Shown here piece after piece: positions 52,913 to 61,572 of a stretch of DNA of 64,000 bases (its first letter is position 1; every line of letters begins with the position of its first letter). Under the pieces are notes generated by a model, which ran no database searches, had not been told where the DNA came from, and worked only from the letters and a program-made list of their open reading frames with translations. Source of the stretch: Lacipirellula parvula (GTDB lineage Bacteria > Planctomycetota > Planctomycetia > Pirellulales > Lacipirellulaceae); the NCBI RefSeq assembly GCF_009177095.1, contig NZ_AP021861.1, positions 5,190,501 through 5,254,500 of the forward strand, given 5' to 3'. A program made the position numbers and the translations under genes.

Positions 52913-54025
52913 TCAGGAAACCTTCGTCAGCTTGCTCACCCGCCCGGTGCCGACCCACTCGGTGACGTAGATGTTGCCGTCGGCGTCGAAGCAGGCGTCA
53001 TGGGGATGGACGAACTTGCCGTCGACCCATTTCGATTCGTCGCCGCGAATGGCTTTGCTTTCGTCGGCTTTCATCCGCTCGCTATCGTCGCCGAGATGGG
53101 CAATCACTTCGTTCTTACCGTTAAGGAGCGTCACGCGGCCGACGAGATCGGGCACCAGCAGCAGTTCGCCTTGCGAATCGACGTTCGCCGGCAGCAGAAA
53201 GCCGTCCTGCGTGCGACGGTGTTCGCCGTCGAGCGTGAACCACTGCAACCGCGCGTTCGCGCGATCGGCGACGACGACGAGCGGTTCCGCGCCGCGGGCG
53301 TCAATCCAAACGCCGTGCGGCGTGTTGAACGTGCCGTCAGCCGGTTTCTCGCCCTCGGAGAGTTTGCCGAAGCTGCTCTTCCAGTTGCCGTCGGCGTCGT
53401 AGCGATGCATGCAGTAGCCGCCGTAGCCATCGGCGAGGTAGAACCCGCCGTCCGGCAAGAACGCAAAGTTCGTCGGCAGGAACCGATCGCGGCCCCACGG
53501 GTTGTCCTTCACCGGCGGCTTGTCTTCGCCCTCGGCGTAGCGTTTCGATTCCATCGGCGCGAACTTATGCCACACGGTCTCGCCCTCCGGCGTCAGCTTG
53601 GCGAACGAACGCTTCGCGTGGTACGCGGTGGCGTAGACGAACTCGTCGTTCCCCTCTTTACGCAGATCGAGGCCGTGGCCGCCTCCTTGAAACTGGCTGC
53701 CGAATGAACGGATGTAGTTTCCTTGGGGATCGAAGACGAAGATCGAGGGATGCTCCGGTTGGTTCGCGCGACCTTCGTGAATGACGTACACCGACCCGTC
53801 GCTGCCGACGGCGACGTTGTGCGTCGTCTGCCAGGTAAACTTCTCCGGTAGCTTGGCCCACTGGTGGTCGACTTCGTATTGATGTTCGCCGACGCCGACG
53901 ATGGGGCGTTTTGAATCGGTCTTCGCGGCGGAAAGAATCGCGGGGGCTGCGAGCGCGGCCAGTGAACCGGCTGCGGCCTGCTTCGTGAACGCGCGACGAT
54001 TGAGCGAGGAGTCGGAGTTCGACAT
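52913..54025 (-). CDS. Tat-exported six-bladed beta-propeller protein (NHL/SMP-30-like)
   Basis: 370 residues. A twin-arginine signal (NRRAFTKQAAAGSLAALAAP) near residues 9-28 indicates Tat export. The rest is a run of propeller blades with NHL-type patterns: HNVAVGSDGSVYVIHEGRAN, IFVFDPQGNYIRSFGS, HGLDLRKEGNDEFVYATAYH, TFNTPHGVWIDARGAEPLVV, HPHDACFDADGNIYVTEWVG. Relatives include peptidylglycine lyase-like and gluconolactonase-like propellers, but the exact activity is not clear. The start at 54025 gives the signal peptide directly; there is only a weak ribosome binding site. Confidence 0.8.
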   Translation of the reverse strand: MSNSDSSLNRRAFTKQAAAGSLAALAAPAILSAAKTDSKRPIVGVGEHQYEVDHQWAKLPEKFTWQTTHNVAVGSDGSVYVIHEGRANQPEHPSIFVFDPQGNYIRSFGSQFQGGGHGLDLRKEGNDEFVYATAYHAKRSFAKLTPEGETVWHKFAPMESKRYAEGEDKPPVKDNPWGRDRFLPTNFAFLPDGGFYLADGYGGYCMHRYDADGNWKSSFGKLSEGEKPADGTFNTPHGVWIDARGAEPLVVVADRANARLQWFTLDGEHRRTQDGFLLPANVDSQGELLLVPDLVGRVTLLNGKNEVIAHLGDDSERMKADESKAIRGDESKWVDGKFVHPHDACFDADGNIYVTEWVGTGRVSKLTKVS

Positions 54026-54234
54026 AAAGATTGATTCCAAAGATGGTAGAGAAAAGTCCGCCCGCGATACGAATAGTCGAGTCAGCGTTGCGAGCTCAAT
54101 TCTACCGTAGTCGCACAAAACGCGACACTTCCAGTCGCCAGCGAATGCCGAGAAACGGTAAATTGACGCGGACTTGCTTTCCTAATAAGCAGACAGTTAG
54201 ACGGTAGAGCGGAATTCCTCGCCTTTAATAGTCT

Positions 54235-54558
54235 ATGGCTAAGAGCTACTGCGATTACTGCGAGGCGGTATTAGAACCAAGTCGCGAGTTCATTTACGAA
54301 ATGGAGTCGCTCAACTTTCTTGACGATGAAGAGTGGTTGGAGGAAATTCGCAGCGTGCCGGCCTACCACGGAGAGCCGTTGCGAATCTGCAAACGATGCC
54401 AGGCCAGCATTGAGCTAAACGAAGCCAATCTCAAGTCTGAAGACCCAGCAGAGGACCACGAACAGCGAGCCGGCTTTCGGCTGCTGGCGTTTGCCATGAT
54501 TCTATTCGCGCTGGTGATTGTCGGTGACATTGTGGTTTCGGTTTTTCGCAGCTTGTAG
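54235..54558 (+). CDS. Small zinc-ribbon-like protein with C-terminal membrane helix
   Basis: 107 residues. Two CxxC knuckles, YCDYC (C6, C9) and ICKRCQ (C52, C55), suggest a zinc ribbon, with an acidic segment between them (FLDDEEWLEEI). A hydrophobic helix near 81-103 (LLAFAMILFALVIVGDIVVS) anchors the C-terminus, placing the ribbon in the cytoplasm. I do not know the family. No strong ribosome binding site was seen. It is flanked by spacers and divergent from the propeller gene. Confidence 0.65.
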   Translation: MAKSYCDYCEAVLEPSREFIYEMESLNFLDDEEWLEEIRSVPAYHGEPLRICKRCQASIELNEANLKSEDPAEDHEQRAGFRLLAFAMILFALVIVGDIVVSVFRSL

Positions 54559-54585
54559 CTGGCGGGCTTGAACGTTGCGGAAGTT

Positions 54586-54617
54586 GCTCCGGCGGGGGCG
54601 TTGCCCCGCGGCTACCG
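54586..54617. repeat. Repeat family E copy
   Basis: GCTCCGGCGGGGGCGTTGCC then CCGCGGCTAC. The loop GGGGCGTTGCCCC is a hairpin. The same form is at 58582-58610. Confidence 0.75.
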
Positions 54618-54844
54618 GGTGCTCTAGCCGCAGCCCTAACATCGGCCTCAGTGAAGCCCGATGCAGGCACTGCTAGCGGCGACCTGGGCGCAAGTGCTCA
54701 ATTTTCTACCTTCAACATAGTCGAACCAAAGTTGCTGAATTGTGCGGTTCGATAGTTGTAATGACGGCGCGCTCACTCACTCACTCGTCTTAAGCGCGTC
54801 TACGTGCGCGAATGAATCTTTTCTGACGCGCGATGGGGACCGCG

Positions 54845-55585
54845 ATGCGAACCATTTTCATCATTGTCGCTGCGGCGCTATGCGCGCTCCCCGGCTGCAC
54901 CGCCGCGCAACTTTCTCGTAATACGGTCACGCAGGCGCACTCGCACACAGACATCCTCTACCGACAGGTGCTCGACAACCTCGCGGCGGCCGAGTGCAAT
55001 CCGGACGTCCTCCCGCATTTTTCCGTAATCGGCGCCGGCGGGACGTTGGTCATCGACTCCGCGAGCGCGAACGCCGGCTTCGACTGGGACTCGCGCACCT
55101 TTCTCGGCTCGACGCTCGGCTTGGGCGGCAGTCGTGGAATTGAAGATGGCTGGACGCTGGCGCCCGTGGTCAATCCCGACAAGTTACGAGCGATGCGGTC
55201 GGCCTACCAAATTGTCTCCCGCGGCGAGGCGGCCGATCCCGTTGGATTCTCATTGTTAAATTCGTATCTTGGCCCCGACTACATGCCGCTGTTGCAACAA
55301 GGCTGGTACGGCGTCGGTTCGAAGCATGACGTGCCGAAGCACGCCTGCTACGTTTCGCACTGCGGCGACCGTTACGTGTGGGTCACCGGCGACGGTCTAG
55401 CGGGCCTCAGCCAATTGTCACTGGCTGTCTTGAACATTGCGACGTTGGAAGAAAGCGGTGCAGCGCCAGCGCCGCACAACAAGGAATACCTCCCCTCCCC
55501 GGACGAGAGCTACGACTACGTGCCGCGGGCGCGAGAGAACTTCTACAATCCGCTGCAGTCGCAGATCCAAATGATGGGACGCTGA
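54845..55585 (+). CDS. Lipoprotein of unknown function
   Basis: 246 residues from the ATG at 54845, chosen because GGGGA lies just upstream; an ATG twelve bases earlier is also in frame. The signal ends in a lipobox ALPGC, near residue 18. The mature part has a helical start (AHSHTDILYRQVLDNLAAAE), then GWTLAPVVNPDKLRAMRSAY and HACYVSHCGDRYVWVTGDGL, with histidines and cysteines of unclear role. It ends PRARENFYNPLQSQIQMMGR. No recognised domain. It lies upstream of the arginine transporter gene with a 180-base spacer. Confidence 0.75.
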   Translation: MRTIFIIVAAALCALPGCTAAQLSRNTVTQAHSHTDILYRQVLDNLAAAECNPDVLPHFSVIGAGGTLVIDSASANAGFDWDSRTFLGSTLGLGGSRGIEDGWTLAPVVNPDKLRAMRSAYQIVSRGEAADPVGFSLLNSYLGPDYMPLLQQGWYGVGSKHDVPKHACYVSHCGDRYVWVTGDGLAGLSQLSLAVLNIATLEESGAAPAPHNKEYLPSPDESYDYVPRARENFYNPLQSQIQMMGR

Positions 55586-55765
55586 TTCCCGCGGGCGCCG
55601 CTTGACTCTCAAATGGGCGTCAATGGCACAGCAATACTAGCTATTGCGAACAGCCCCGCTTACAATCGCGGCATTCTTGTCATCCCGCGATAGGTCGCGA
55701 TCATCGTTCGCGACAGCGTTTTTTGCTCTCCCCTGCGTTGTTTCCTCGCATTGCGGAGCGGTTTA

Positions 55766-57259
55766 ATGAGCGAATCTTCGGAGAAGAAGTTCTCGCTGCC
55801 GATCCTGACGGCGATGGTCGTGGGGTCGATGGTCGGCTCCGGCATCTTCATGCTGCCGCGCCGCTTTGGCGAAGCGACTGGAGTCGCCGGTGCACTCATC
55901 GCGTGGGTGATTGCCGGCACAGGCATGTTCATGCTCGCGCGCGTCGTGCAAACGCTCGCGGTTCGCAAACCAGAACTCGACGCCGGCGTCTACGCCTACG
56001 CGAAAGAGGGCTTCGGAGACTACGCCGGCTTCTTGTCAGCGCTCGGATACTGGGCGGGGACGTGCATTGGCAACGTCTCGTACTTCGTGCTGATCATGTC
56101 GACGTTCGGGCTCATCAAGTACACGCTCGTGGGCCGGACGTACGTCATTGTGGGCGATCGATATTCGCTCGGCGGTCAGTTGGAGTTGTTCGGCGCCGGC
56201 GATACGGTCGCGGCCGTCGTATTCTCTTCGATCATTCTGTGGGCGGTGCACTTCATGGTACTGCGGGGAGTGAAGCAAGCCGCGGCGATCAACACCATCG
56301 CCACAGTGGCGAAGATCATTCCGATCGTGCTGTTCCTCGTCTTCGTCGCCTTTGGGTTCAAGGCAGATTTGTTTACCGCAAGTTTTTGGGGCGGGCAGGA
56401 GGCGTCGGTCGCCTCGATCTACGGACAAGTTCGCGCCACGATGGCCGTGACGCTGTTCGTCTTCCTGGGAGTCGAAGGGGCAAGCGTCTATTCGCGGTAC
56501 GCCAAACGGCGGGAAGACGTTGGCGCGGCGACCATCATGGGATTTCTCGGCGTGCTCTGCCTGATGGTGCTGATCACGCTACTGTCGTACGGAGCACTCG
56601 CGCGTCCCGATCTCGCTGGAATGCGGCAACCTTCGATGGCGGGAGTCTTGGAAGCTGTCGTGGGACCGTGGGGCGCGCTGTTCATCAGCATCGGGCTGAT
56701 CATCTCGGTGCTGGGAGCGTTCTTATCGTGGACATTGTTGGCGGCGGAAGTGCTGTGGACCGCCGCCAAAACCAAAGACATGCCCACATTCTTCGCCCGC
56801 GAAAACCGCAACGGCGCCCCCGCGGCGGCATTGTGGCTCACCAACGCGATGGTGCAAGTGTTTTTGATCGCCACGCTCTTCTCCGCCGATGCGCTCCGAC
56901 TGATGGTCGATCTGACCGGGGCGATGTCGTTGATTCCGTATCTGCTGATGGCGCTGTTTGGCTTGATGCTCGCGTGGCACGGCCAAAGTAACGGAGAGGC
57001 TGCAGCACAACAACGCGGCGAGTTGGTGCGAGCGGCAGTCGCCACGGTCTACACGGCGTTCTTGATCTACGCGTTGGGCATGAAATTTTTGCTGCTCTCA
57101 GCAATTATCTACGCGCCAGGAACACTGCTTTACATCTGGGCTCGACGCGAACAGCAGCGCCGAATCTTTTCGTCCTCAGAATGGGTAGTTTTCCTCGTGG
57201 CGACGGTCGGCGCTGCGGTCGGTATTTACGGCCTAGCTACGGGAAGCATCGCGATTTAA
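55766..57259 (+). CDS. arcD: Arginine/ornithine antiporter-type amino acid permease (APC family)
   Basis: 497 residues with about twelve to thirteen hydrophobic helices. The N-terminus ILTAMVVGSMVGSGIFMLPR is the APC-family GSGIF signature, and YAYAKEGFGDYAGFLSALGY and GVEGASVYSRYAKRRED are features of the basic amino acid/polyamine antiporter group. It probably exchanges arginine for ornithine or agmatine-like products in the inner membrane. GGAG eight bases before the ATG at 55766 supports the start. The arginine deiminase gene begins 12 bases after its stop, which strongly supports the arginine assignment. Confidence 0.85.
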   Translation: MSESSEKKFSLPILTAMVVGSMVGSGIFMLPRRFGEATGVAGALIAWVIAGTGMFMLARVVQTLAVRKPELDAGVYAYAKEGFGDYAGFLSALGYWAGTCIGNVSYFVLIMSTFGLIKYTLVGRTYVIVGDRYSLGGQLELFGAGDTVAAVVFSSIILWAVHFMVLRGVKQAAAINTIATVAKIIPIVLFLVFVAFGFKADLFTASFWGGQEASVASIYGQVRATMAVTLFVFLGVEGASVYSRYAKRREDVGAATIMGFLGVLCLMVLITLLSYGALARPDLAGMRQPSMAGVLEAVVGPWGALFISIGLIISVLGAFLSWTLLAAEVLWTAAKTKDMPTFFARENRNGAPAAALWLTNAMVQVFLIATLFSADALRLMVDLTGAMSLIPYLLMALFGLMLAWHGQSNGEAAAQQRGELVRAAVATVYTAFLIYALGMKFLLLSAIIYAPGTLLYIWARREQQRRIFSSSEWVVFLVATVGAAVGIYGLATGSIAI

Positions 57260-57271
57260 CAGCAAAGGTGC

Positions 57272-58537
57272 ATGATGACGCAAATCCAGACCAACCATGC
57301 TCCAGCATTCGGCGTGCATTCTGAGGTTGGAAAACTCCGGGAGGTCATGGTGTGTTCGCCTGGGCTGGCGCATACGCGTCTGACGCCCACGAACTGCGAT
57401 GCGCTCTTGTTCGACGAACTCCCCTGGGTGCAAAACGCCAAGCGCGACCACTTCGACTTCGTCACGAAGATGCGCGACCGCGGAGTCGAAGTCGTCGAGA
57501 TGCACAACTTGCTGGCGGAAACGCTCGACAATCCGGCTGCGAAGAAGTGGCTACTCGATCAACAAATGGTCGCCGAGGAGGTAGGGCTCGGCGTCGTCGA
57601 CGAACTACGTTCTTATCTCGAAGGGCTCGCGTCGCGGCAGCTGGCCGAGTTTCTGATTGGCGGGCTCTCGACCGTCGACGTCGCGGGCATTTTGAAAAGC
57701 GACCTCCTGAAATTGGCCCATGAAGCGACCGGCATCACCGAATATCTGCTCCCGCCGCTGCCCAACACGCTCTACACTCGCGACACGACTTGCTGGATTT
57801 ACGGCGGCGTTTCCGTGAACCCGCTCTACTGGCCTGTGCGCCGCGAGGAAACGAGGCTGACGACGGCCATCTACAAGTTCCATCCGCGCTACGCCGGCAA
57901 GGTGAAGGTCTGGTGGGGAGATCCCGAGGCGGACCATGGGCTGGCGACCGTCGAAGGCGGCGACGTGCTCGTCATCGGCAACGGCGCGGTCCTGATCGGA
58001 ATGAGCGAGCGCACGTCGCGGCAAGGCGTCACGCAACTCGCGGCCGCCTTATTCCAGCAAGGCGTCGTCAATCGCGTGATCGTGGCGGCGATGCCGAAGC
58101 TGCGCGCCGCGATGCACCTCGACACCGTGTTCACGTTCTGCGACCGCGATTTGGTCAGCCTTTACCCCGAGGTGGTCGATCGCATCCATCCCATCTCGCT
58201 GCGGCCGGCGAACGGTCCGACGGGGATGGAGGTCACCGTGGAAAACAAGCCGCTCGTGGACGTGGTAGCCGATGCGTTGAACCTAAAGAAACTCCGCGTC
58301 GTCGAGACGGGCGGCGACTCTTATGCCGCCGAGCGGCAACAATGGGACAGCGGCAACAACTATGTGGCCGTCTCGCCGGGGGTCGTCTTCGGTTACGATC
58401 GCAACACCTACAGCAACACGCTGCTGCGGCAACAGGGAGTGGAGGTGATTACGATCGTCGGGGCCGAGCTGGGGCGGGGTCGCGGCGGCGGGCATTGCAT
58501 GACCTGCCCGATTATTCGGGATGCGGTCGAGGGCTGA
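57272..58537 (+). CDS. arcA: Arginine deiminase
   Basis: Hydrolyses arginine to citrulline and ammonia. 421 residues. Landmarks are [20 protein letters not shown] at the N-terminus, [14 protein letters not shown] (catalytic Asp region), [20 protein letters not shown] (EGGD substrate motif), [13 protein letters not shown] (His-x-Asp) and GGGHCMTCP with the nucleophile C409. It directly follows the antiporter gene (12-base gap). The usual partners arcB (ornithine carbamoyltransferase) and arcC (carbamate kinase) are not in the window, so the fate of citrulline is open. Confidence 0.95.
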   Translation: MMTQIQTNHAPAFGVHSEVGKLREVMVCSPGLAHTRLTPTNCDALLFDELPWVQNAKRDHFDFVTKMRDRGVEVVEMHNLLAETLDNPAAKKWLLDQQMVAEEVGLGVVDELRSYLEGLASRQLAEFLIGGLSTVDVAGILKSDLLKLAHEATGITEYLLPPLPNTLYTRDTTCWIYGGVSVNPLYWPVRREETRLTTAIYKFHPRYAGKVKVWWGDPEADHGLATVEGGDVLVIGNGAVLIGMSERTSRQGVTQLAAALFQQGVVNRVIVAAMPKLRAAMHLDTVFTFCDRDLVSLYPEVVDRIHPISLRPANGPTGMEVTVENKPLVDVVADALNLKKLRVVETGGDSYAAERQQWDSGNNYVAVSPGVVFGYDRNTYSNTLLRQQGVEVITIVGAELGRGRGGGHCMTCPIIRDAVEG

Positions 58538-58581
58538 TGGCGGCTGAACGACGGCTGCTTGATGCGATCGCTTGCGGGTCG

Positions 58582-58610
58582 CTCGGGCGGGGGCGTTGCC
58601 CCGCGGCTAC
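58582..58610. repeat. Repeat family E copy overlapping the end of the oxidoreductase gene
   Basis: GCTCGGGCGGGGGCGTTGCC then CCGCGGCTAC. Its last bases (CTA on the plus strand, 58607-58609) form the TAG stop codon of the minus-strand gene. Confidence 0.8.
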
Positions 58611-59578
58611 TGGGAGAGGAGTTCGTAGCTGCGGAGTCTGGCGGCATGGTCGTAGATGGCGGAGGCGACGATGAGTTCGTCGAGCGTGTGCTGCTTGGCG
58701 AACTGTTCGAGTTGCTCATGGACTTGGCTGGCCGTACCGACGAATGAGCATGACAGCATTGTCGCCGCGCGGAGTTCTTCTTCCGGCGACCAGTAGGCGT
58801 CGATATCGTCGATCGGCGGCGGCAGTTGGCCCGGCGTGCCGCGCAGCAGGTTGGTGAACTGTTGCTGAATGCTCGTGAAGTGGCGGCGAGCGGCGGCTTC
58901 AGTTTCGGCAGCGACGACGTTGACGCCGGCCATCACGTACGGCTGTTGTAGTTGCTTCGACGGCATGAATTCGGCGCGGTAGATCTTCACCGCATCGGCG
59001 AGCGCCGCCGGAGCGAAGTGCGAGGCAAACGCGTACGGCAACCCGAGCATTGCAGCGAGGCGGGCGCCGAACAGGCTGGAACCGAGAATCCAGAGCGGCA
59101 CTTCCAGCCCAGCGCCCGGAACGGCACGGATTCGCTGGTTCGGTTCCGGCGACGCAAAGAACTGCTGTAGTTCCAGCACATCTTGCGGAAACGTATCGGC
59201 GGCGTTGATGTCACGACGCAATGCACGTAGCGTGAGCTGATCGGTGCCTGGCGCACGCCCGAGGCCGAGATCGATGCGGCCCGGAAAGAGTGACTCGAGC
59301 GTGCCGAATTGCTCGGCAATCACCATCGGCGAGTGGTTCGGCAGCATGACGCCCCCTGCCCCGACGCGGATCGTCTGCGTGCCGGCGGCGACGTGGCCGA
59401 TGGCGACGGCGGTCGCGGCGCTCGCGATGCCGACCATGTTGTGATGCTCGGCCAGCCAGAAGCGGCGGTAACCCCAGCGCTCGGCATGCTGAGCGAGGTC
59501 GAGCGACCGGTGGAGTGCGACGGCGGCAGTCGAACCGGCGGAAATGAAGGCGAGGTCGAGAATCGAGAGCGGAGGCAT
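58607..59578 (-). CDS. Luciferase-like flavin-dependent oxidoreductase
   Basis: 323 residues of the LLM class of flavin monooxygenases, cytoplasmic TIM-barrel. Landmarks are [76 protein letters not shown] and [20 protein letters not shown]. These match the common subgroup with unknown substrate. The start at 59578 gives [11 protein letters not shown], the family N-terminus. The stop codon is supplied by an adjacent palindromic repeat. Confidence 0.88.
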   Translation of the reverse strand: MPPLSILDLAFISAGSTAAVALHRSLDLAQHAERWGYRRFWLAEHHNMVGIASAATAVAIGHVAAGTQTIRVGAGGVMLPNHSPMVIAEQFGTLESLFPGRIDLGLGRAPGTDQLTLRALRRDINAADTFPQDVLELQQFFASPEPNQRIRAVPGAGLEVPLWILGSSLFGARLAAMLGLPYAFASHFAPAALADAVKIYRAEFMPSKQLQQPYVMAGVNVVAAETEAAARRHFTSIQQQFTNLLRGTPGQLPPPIDDIDAYWSPEEELRAATMLSCSFVGTASQVHEQLEQFAKQHTLDELIVASAIYDHAARLRSYELLSQ

Positions 59579-59653
59579 GGCGGGAGTTAGTTGGCGGGGA
59601 GCAGTACGAGCCACCCGCCGCGGCGGGTGGACGAAGTGCTAGTTAACAAATTG

Positions 59654-59743
59654 TGTGGGAGGCGTCTCCGACGCCGATAACGGTTACCACGGCGTGACGG
59701 TTACACTCGCAGAGCAATCTCGGGGTCGGAGACCCCTCCCACA
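59654..59743. repeat. Repeat family A copy 7
   Basis: TGTGGGAGGCGTCTCCGACG at the left, GGGGTCGGAGACCCCTCCCA plus CA at the right. A small CCACCCGCCGCGGCGGGTGG palindrome lies 25 bases before it at 59611-59630. Confidence 0.85.
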
Positions 59744-59765
59744 ATCGAACGGAGAACCTAGGCGA

Positions 59766-61466
59766 TCAGCTCACAATATCCCGCCGCCGGCTGAGGTAAT
59801 CCCACACCACATACCGATCGAGATCGCGCCCCGCCGTGAAGAAGACGCGGCCCTTCGTCGATTCGGCGAGGCGGTAGGCAAACCGCACGTCCTCTTCCGT
59901 TTGCGACCAACTCGGCATCAGGAACATGTTGATCGTGATTCCTTCGCGACGGCAAAGCTGCCCCTCGCGAAGCGTCGCCTCTTCGGTCCGGGGATCGGGC
60001 GGGTAGAGCAAGTACAGCATCTGTTGTTCGAAATGAGCGGTCGGCAGCCCGTCGGTAATGAGCACGATCTGCCGGTTCGGCGTATCTTGCGTTGAGAGCA
60101 TCCGCCGCGCGGTCGACAGGGCGTGCTGGATGTTCGTGAAGTGGGGCGGCACTTGGTGCTCGCTCACGTCGTCGCGACTCATGTCGGCCCGGAGGCGAAC
60201 GATCGGGTCGTGCACCGTCACCGGCTTGGGCATCAGTTCGATCAGCTTGCCGCGCGGCACGGGCTTGGCGAAGCTATACATCTCGATGAACTGGAGGTAG
60301 TCGCCCGGGTACTCGCCGCGAATGAGGCCTTCGAGCGCGAGCGCCATTCGCTTGACGTTGATGTACTGCCCGTCGTAACGCATCGAGCCGCTCATATCCA
60401 TCAGCACGCAGGTGGCGCACTTCGGCGAGTTGCGCGTGCGGTGAATCTCGATGTCTTCCTGATCGAGCCGCACCGGCGTGCCGGGGCCTTTGCGAATCAG
60501 GGCGTTGACGAACGAGGAAGTGATATCCATGTTCGCGACGGAGTCGCCAAACTCGTACTGCTTCGTCGTTTGGAGTTCGACCGCGCCTTCGCCGATGACG
60601 TTGTTCTGGTGCCGACCGCTGCGCGAGGGGGCCAACTCGCTGAAGAGTTTTTCGAGCAATTTCGCTTGAAAGATGCGGTAGGCTTTCGGCGTCAACTGAA
60701 AACTGCCGCCGCGCTGTTCGAGCCCCTGCTGCTCGGCCATTTCGCGGAGGTAGTCTTGAATCTGTTGCTGCAGCGCGCTGAGTTGGTCGACGTCGCCCGG
60801 CTCGGTGAACTCGGCGAGGGCGTCCATGTCGATGAGGCCAATTTGCGCCGTCTCGCGAGCCTCTTCAAGTTGCTTGATGAGGTCGTCGATCTTTTCGAGC
60901 TCTTCCTTCACCTGCAGCGCCTGCGGCACGGAGAGCGACTCGCGGCCGGTGAAGTCGTACTTCGCGGCGAGTTGCTCGACGAGGTATTTATCGCCAAGCG
61001 TTTCGATGAGCGACACGAGCCCGCGGGCGAACGCCGATTGATCGTTGCCCGCTGCGTACCACAGCCGTTCGAGGTCGCGGATCTGTTCGTTCTTCACCGC
61101 CGAGTGAAACCGCTCGCGCAGATTCTTCGGCGGCTTCAGTTGCTGCGCCTCCTCGGCGACCGCGCGCTCCGCCGCCTTGCTCACTCGGCTCGTTTCGAAG
61201 CGTTCAAGAATCTTTCGCCTGCGCTCTTTCAGAATCGCGATGAGCGCGTCGATGCTCGGGCCGAGACCGGAGATTTGGCTTGGGTCGATCTTGATGGCAC
61301 GAGCCAGTTGCTCTGGCGTGAGTTCGCGCCGCTGCCCGTACATGAGCATGTGCTCAAACGCGGCCGAAGTCATATCGGGCGGCGGCTGCGTCGGGCTGGG
61401 AAACCGCTTGGGGTCGTACTGCTGGTAGGCGTGAATCACGCCGCCGAGAGTCTGGCGATTGGCCAT
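59766..61466 (-). CDS. VWA-domain protein
   Basis: 566 residues, no export signal. The C-terminal von Willebrand factor A domain (about 345-545) has an intact metal site DMSGSM near 355 and VLITDGLPTAH. The N-terminal part is helical and charged (ILKERRRKILERFETSRVSK, LEKIDDLIKQLEEARETAQI). VWA proteins of this type usually work with a MoxR or magnesium-chelatase-like AAA ATPase, but none lies next to it here. It may be a chaperone-like or assembly cofactor; the partner and target are unknown. Confidence 0.82.
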   Translation of the reverse strand: MANRQTLGGVIHAYQQYDPKRFPSPTQPPPDMTSAAFEHMLMYGQRRELTPEQLARAIKIDPSQISGLGPSIDALIAILKERRRKILERFETSRVSKAAERAVAEEAQQLKPPKNLRERFHSAVKNEQIRDLERLWYAAGNDQSAFARGLVSLIETLGDKYLVEQLAAKYDFTGRESLSVPQALQVKEELEKIDDLIKQLEEARETAQIGLIDMDALAEFTEPGDVDQLSALQQQIQDYLREMAEQQGLEQRGGSFQLTPKAYRIFQAKLLEKLFSELAPSRSGRHQNNVIGEGAVELQTTKQYEFGDSVANMDITSSFVNALIRKGPGTPVRLDQEDIEIHRTRNSPKCATCVLMDMSGSMRYDGQYINVKRMALALEGLIRGEYPGDYLQFIEMYSFAKPVPRGKLIELMPKPVTVHDPIVRLRADMSRDDVSEHQVPPHFTNIQHALSTARRMLSTQDTPNRQIVLITDGLPTAHFEQQMLYLLYPPDPRTEEATLREGQLCRREGITINMFLMPSWSQTEEDVRFAYRLAESTKGRVFFTAGRDLDRYVVWDYLSRRRDIVS

Positions 61467-61572
61467 TGCGGTGGGGCCTGCGGGCTAGGTGTGGAACCGA
61501 AGCGGCGCCGAAGCACCGGTGAATGATAGCCACGAAGCCGCCAGAGTGAAGTTTGGGCCTGGAAGCCCCCAA

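Noticed and set aside
55723-56991. Open frame of 422 codons in another phase of the permease gene
   Set aside because: The overlapping frame at 55766-57259 is an obvious APC permease; this one is Arg-rich and motif-free.
60123-61526. Open frame of 467 codons opposite the VWA gene
   Set aside because: The VWA frame has a metal site and a coherent fold. The opposite frame is low-complexity, typical of a shadow frame.
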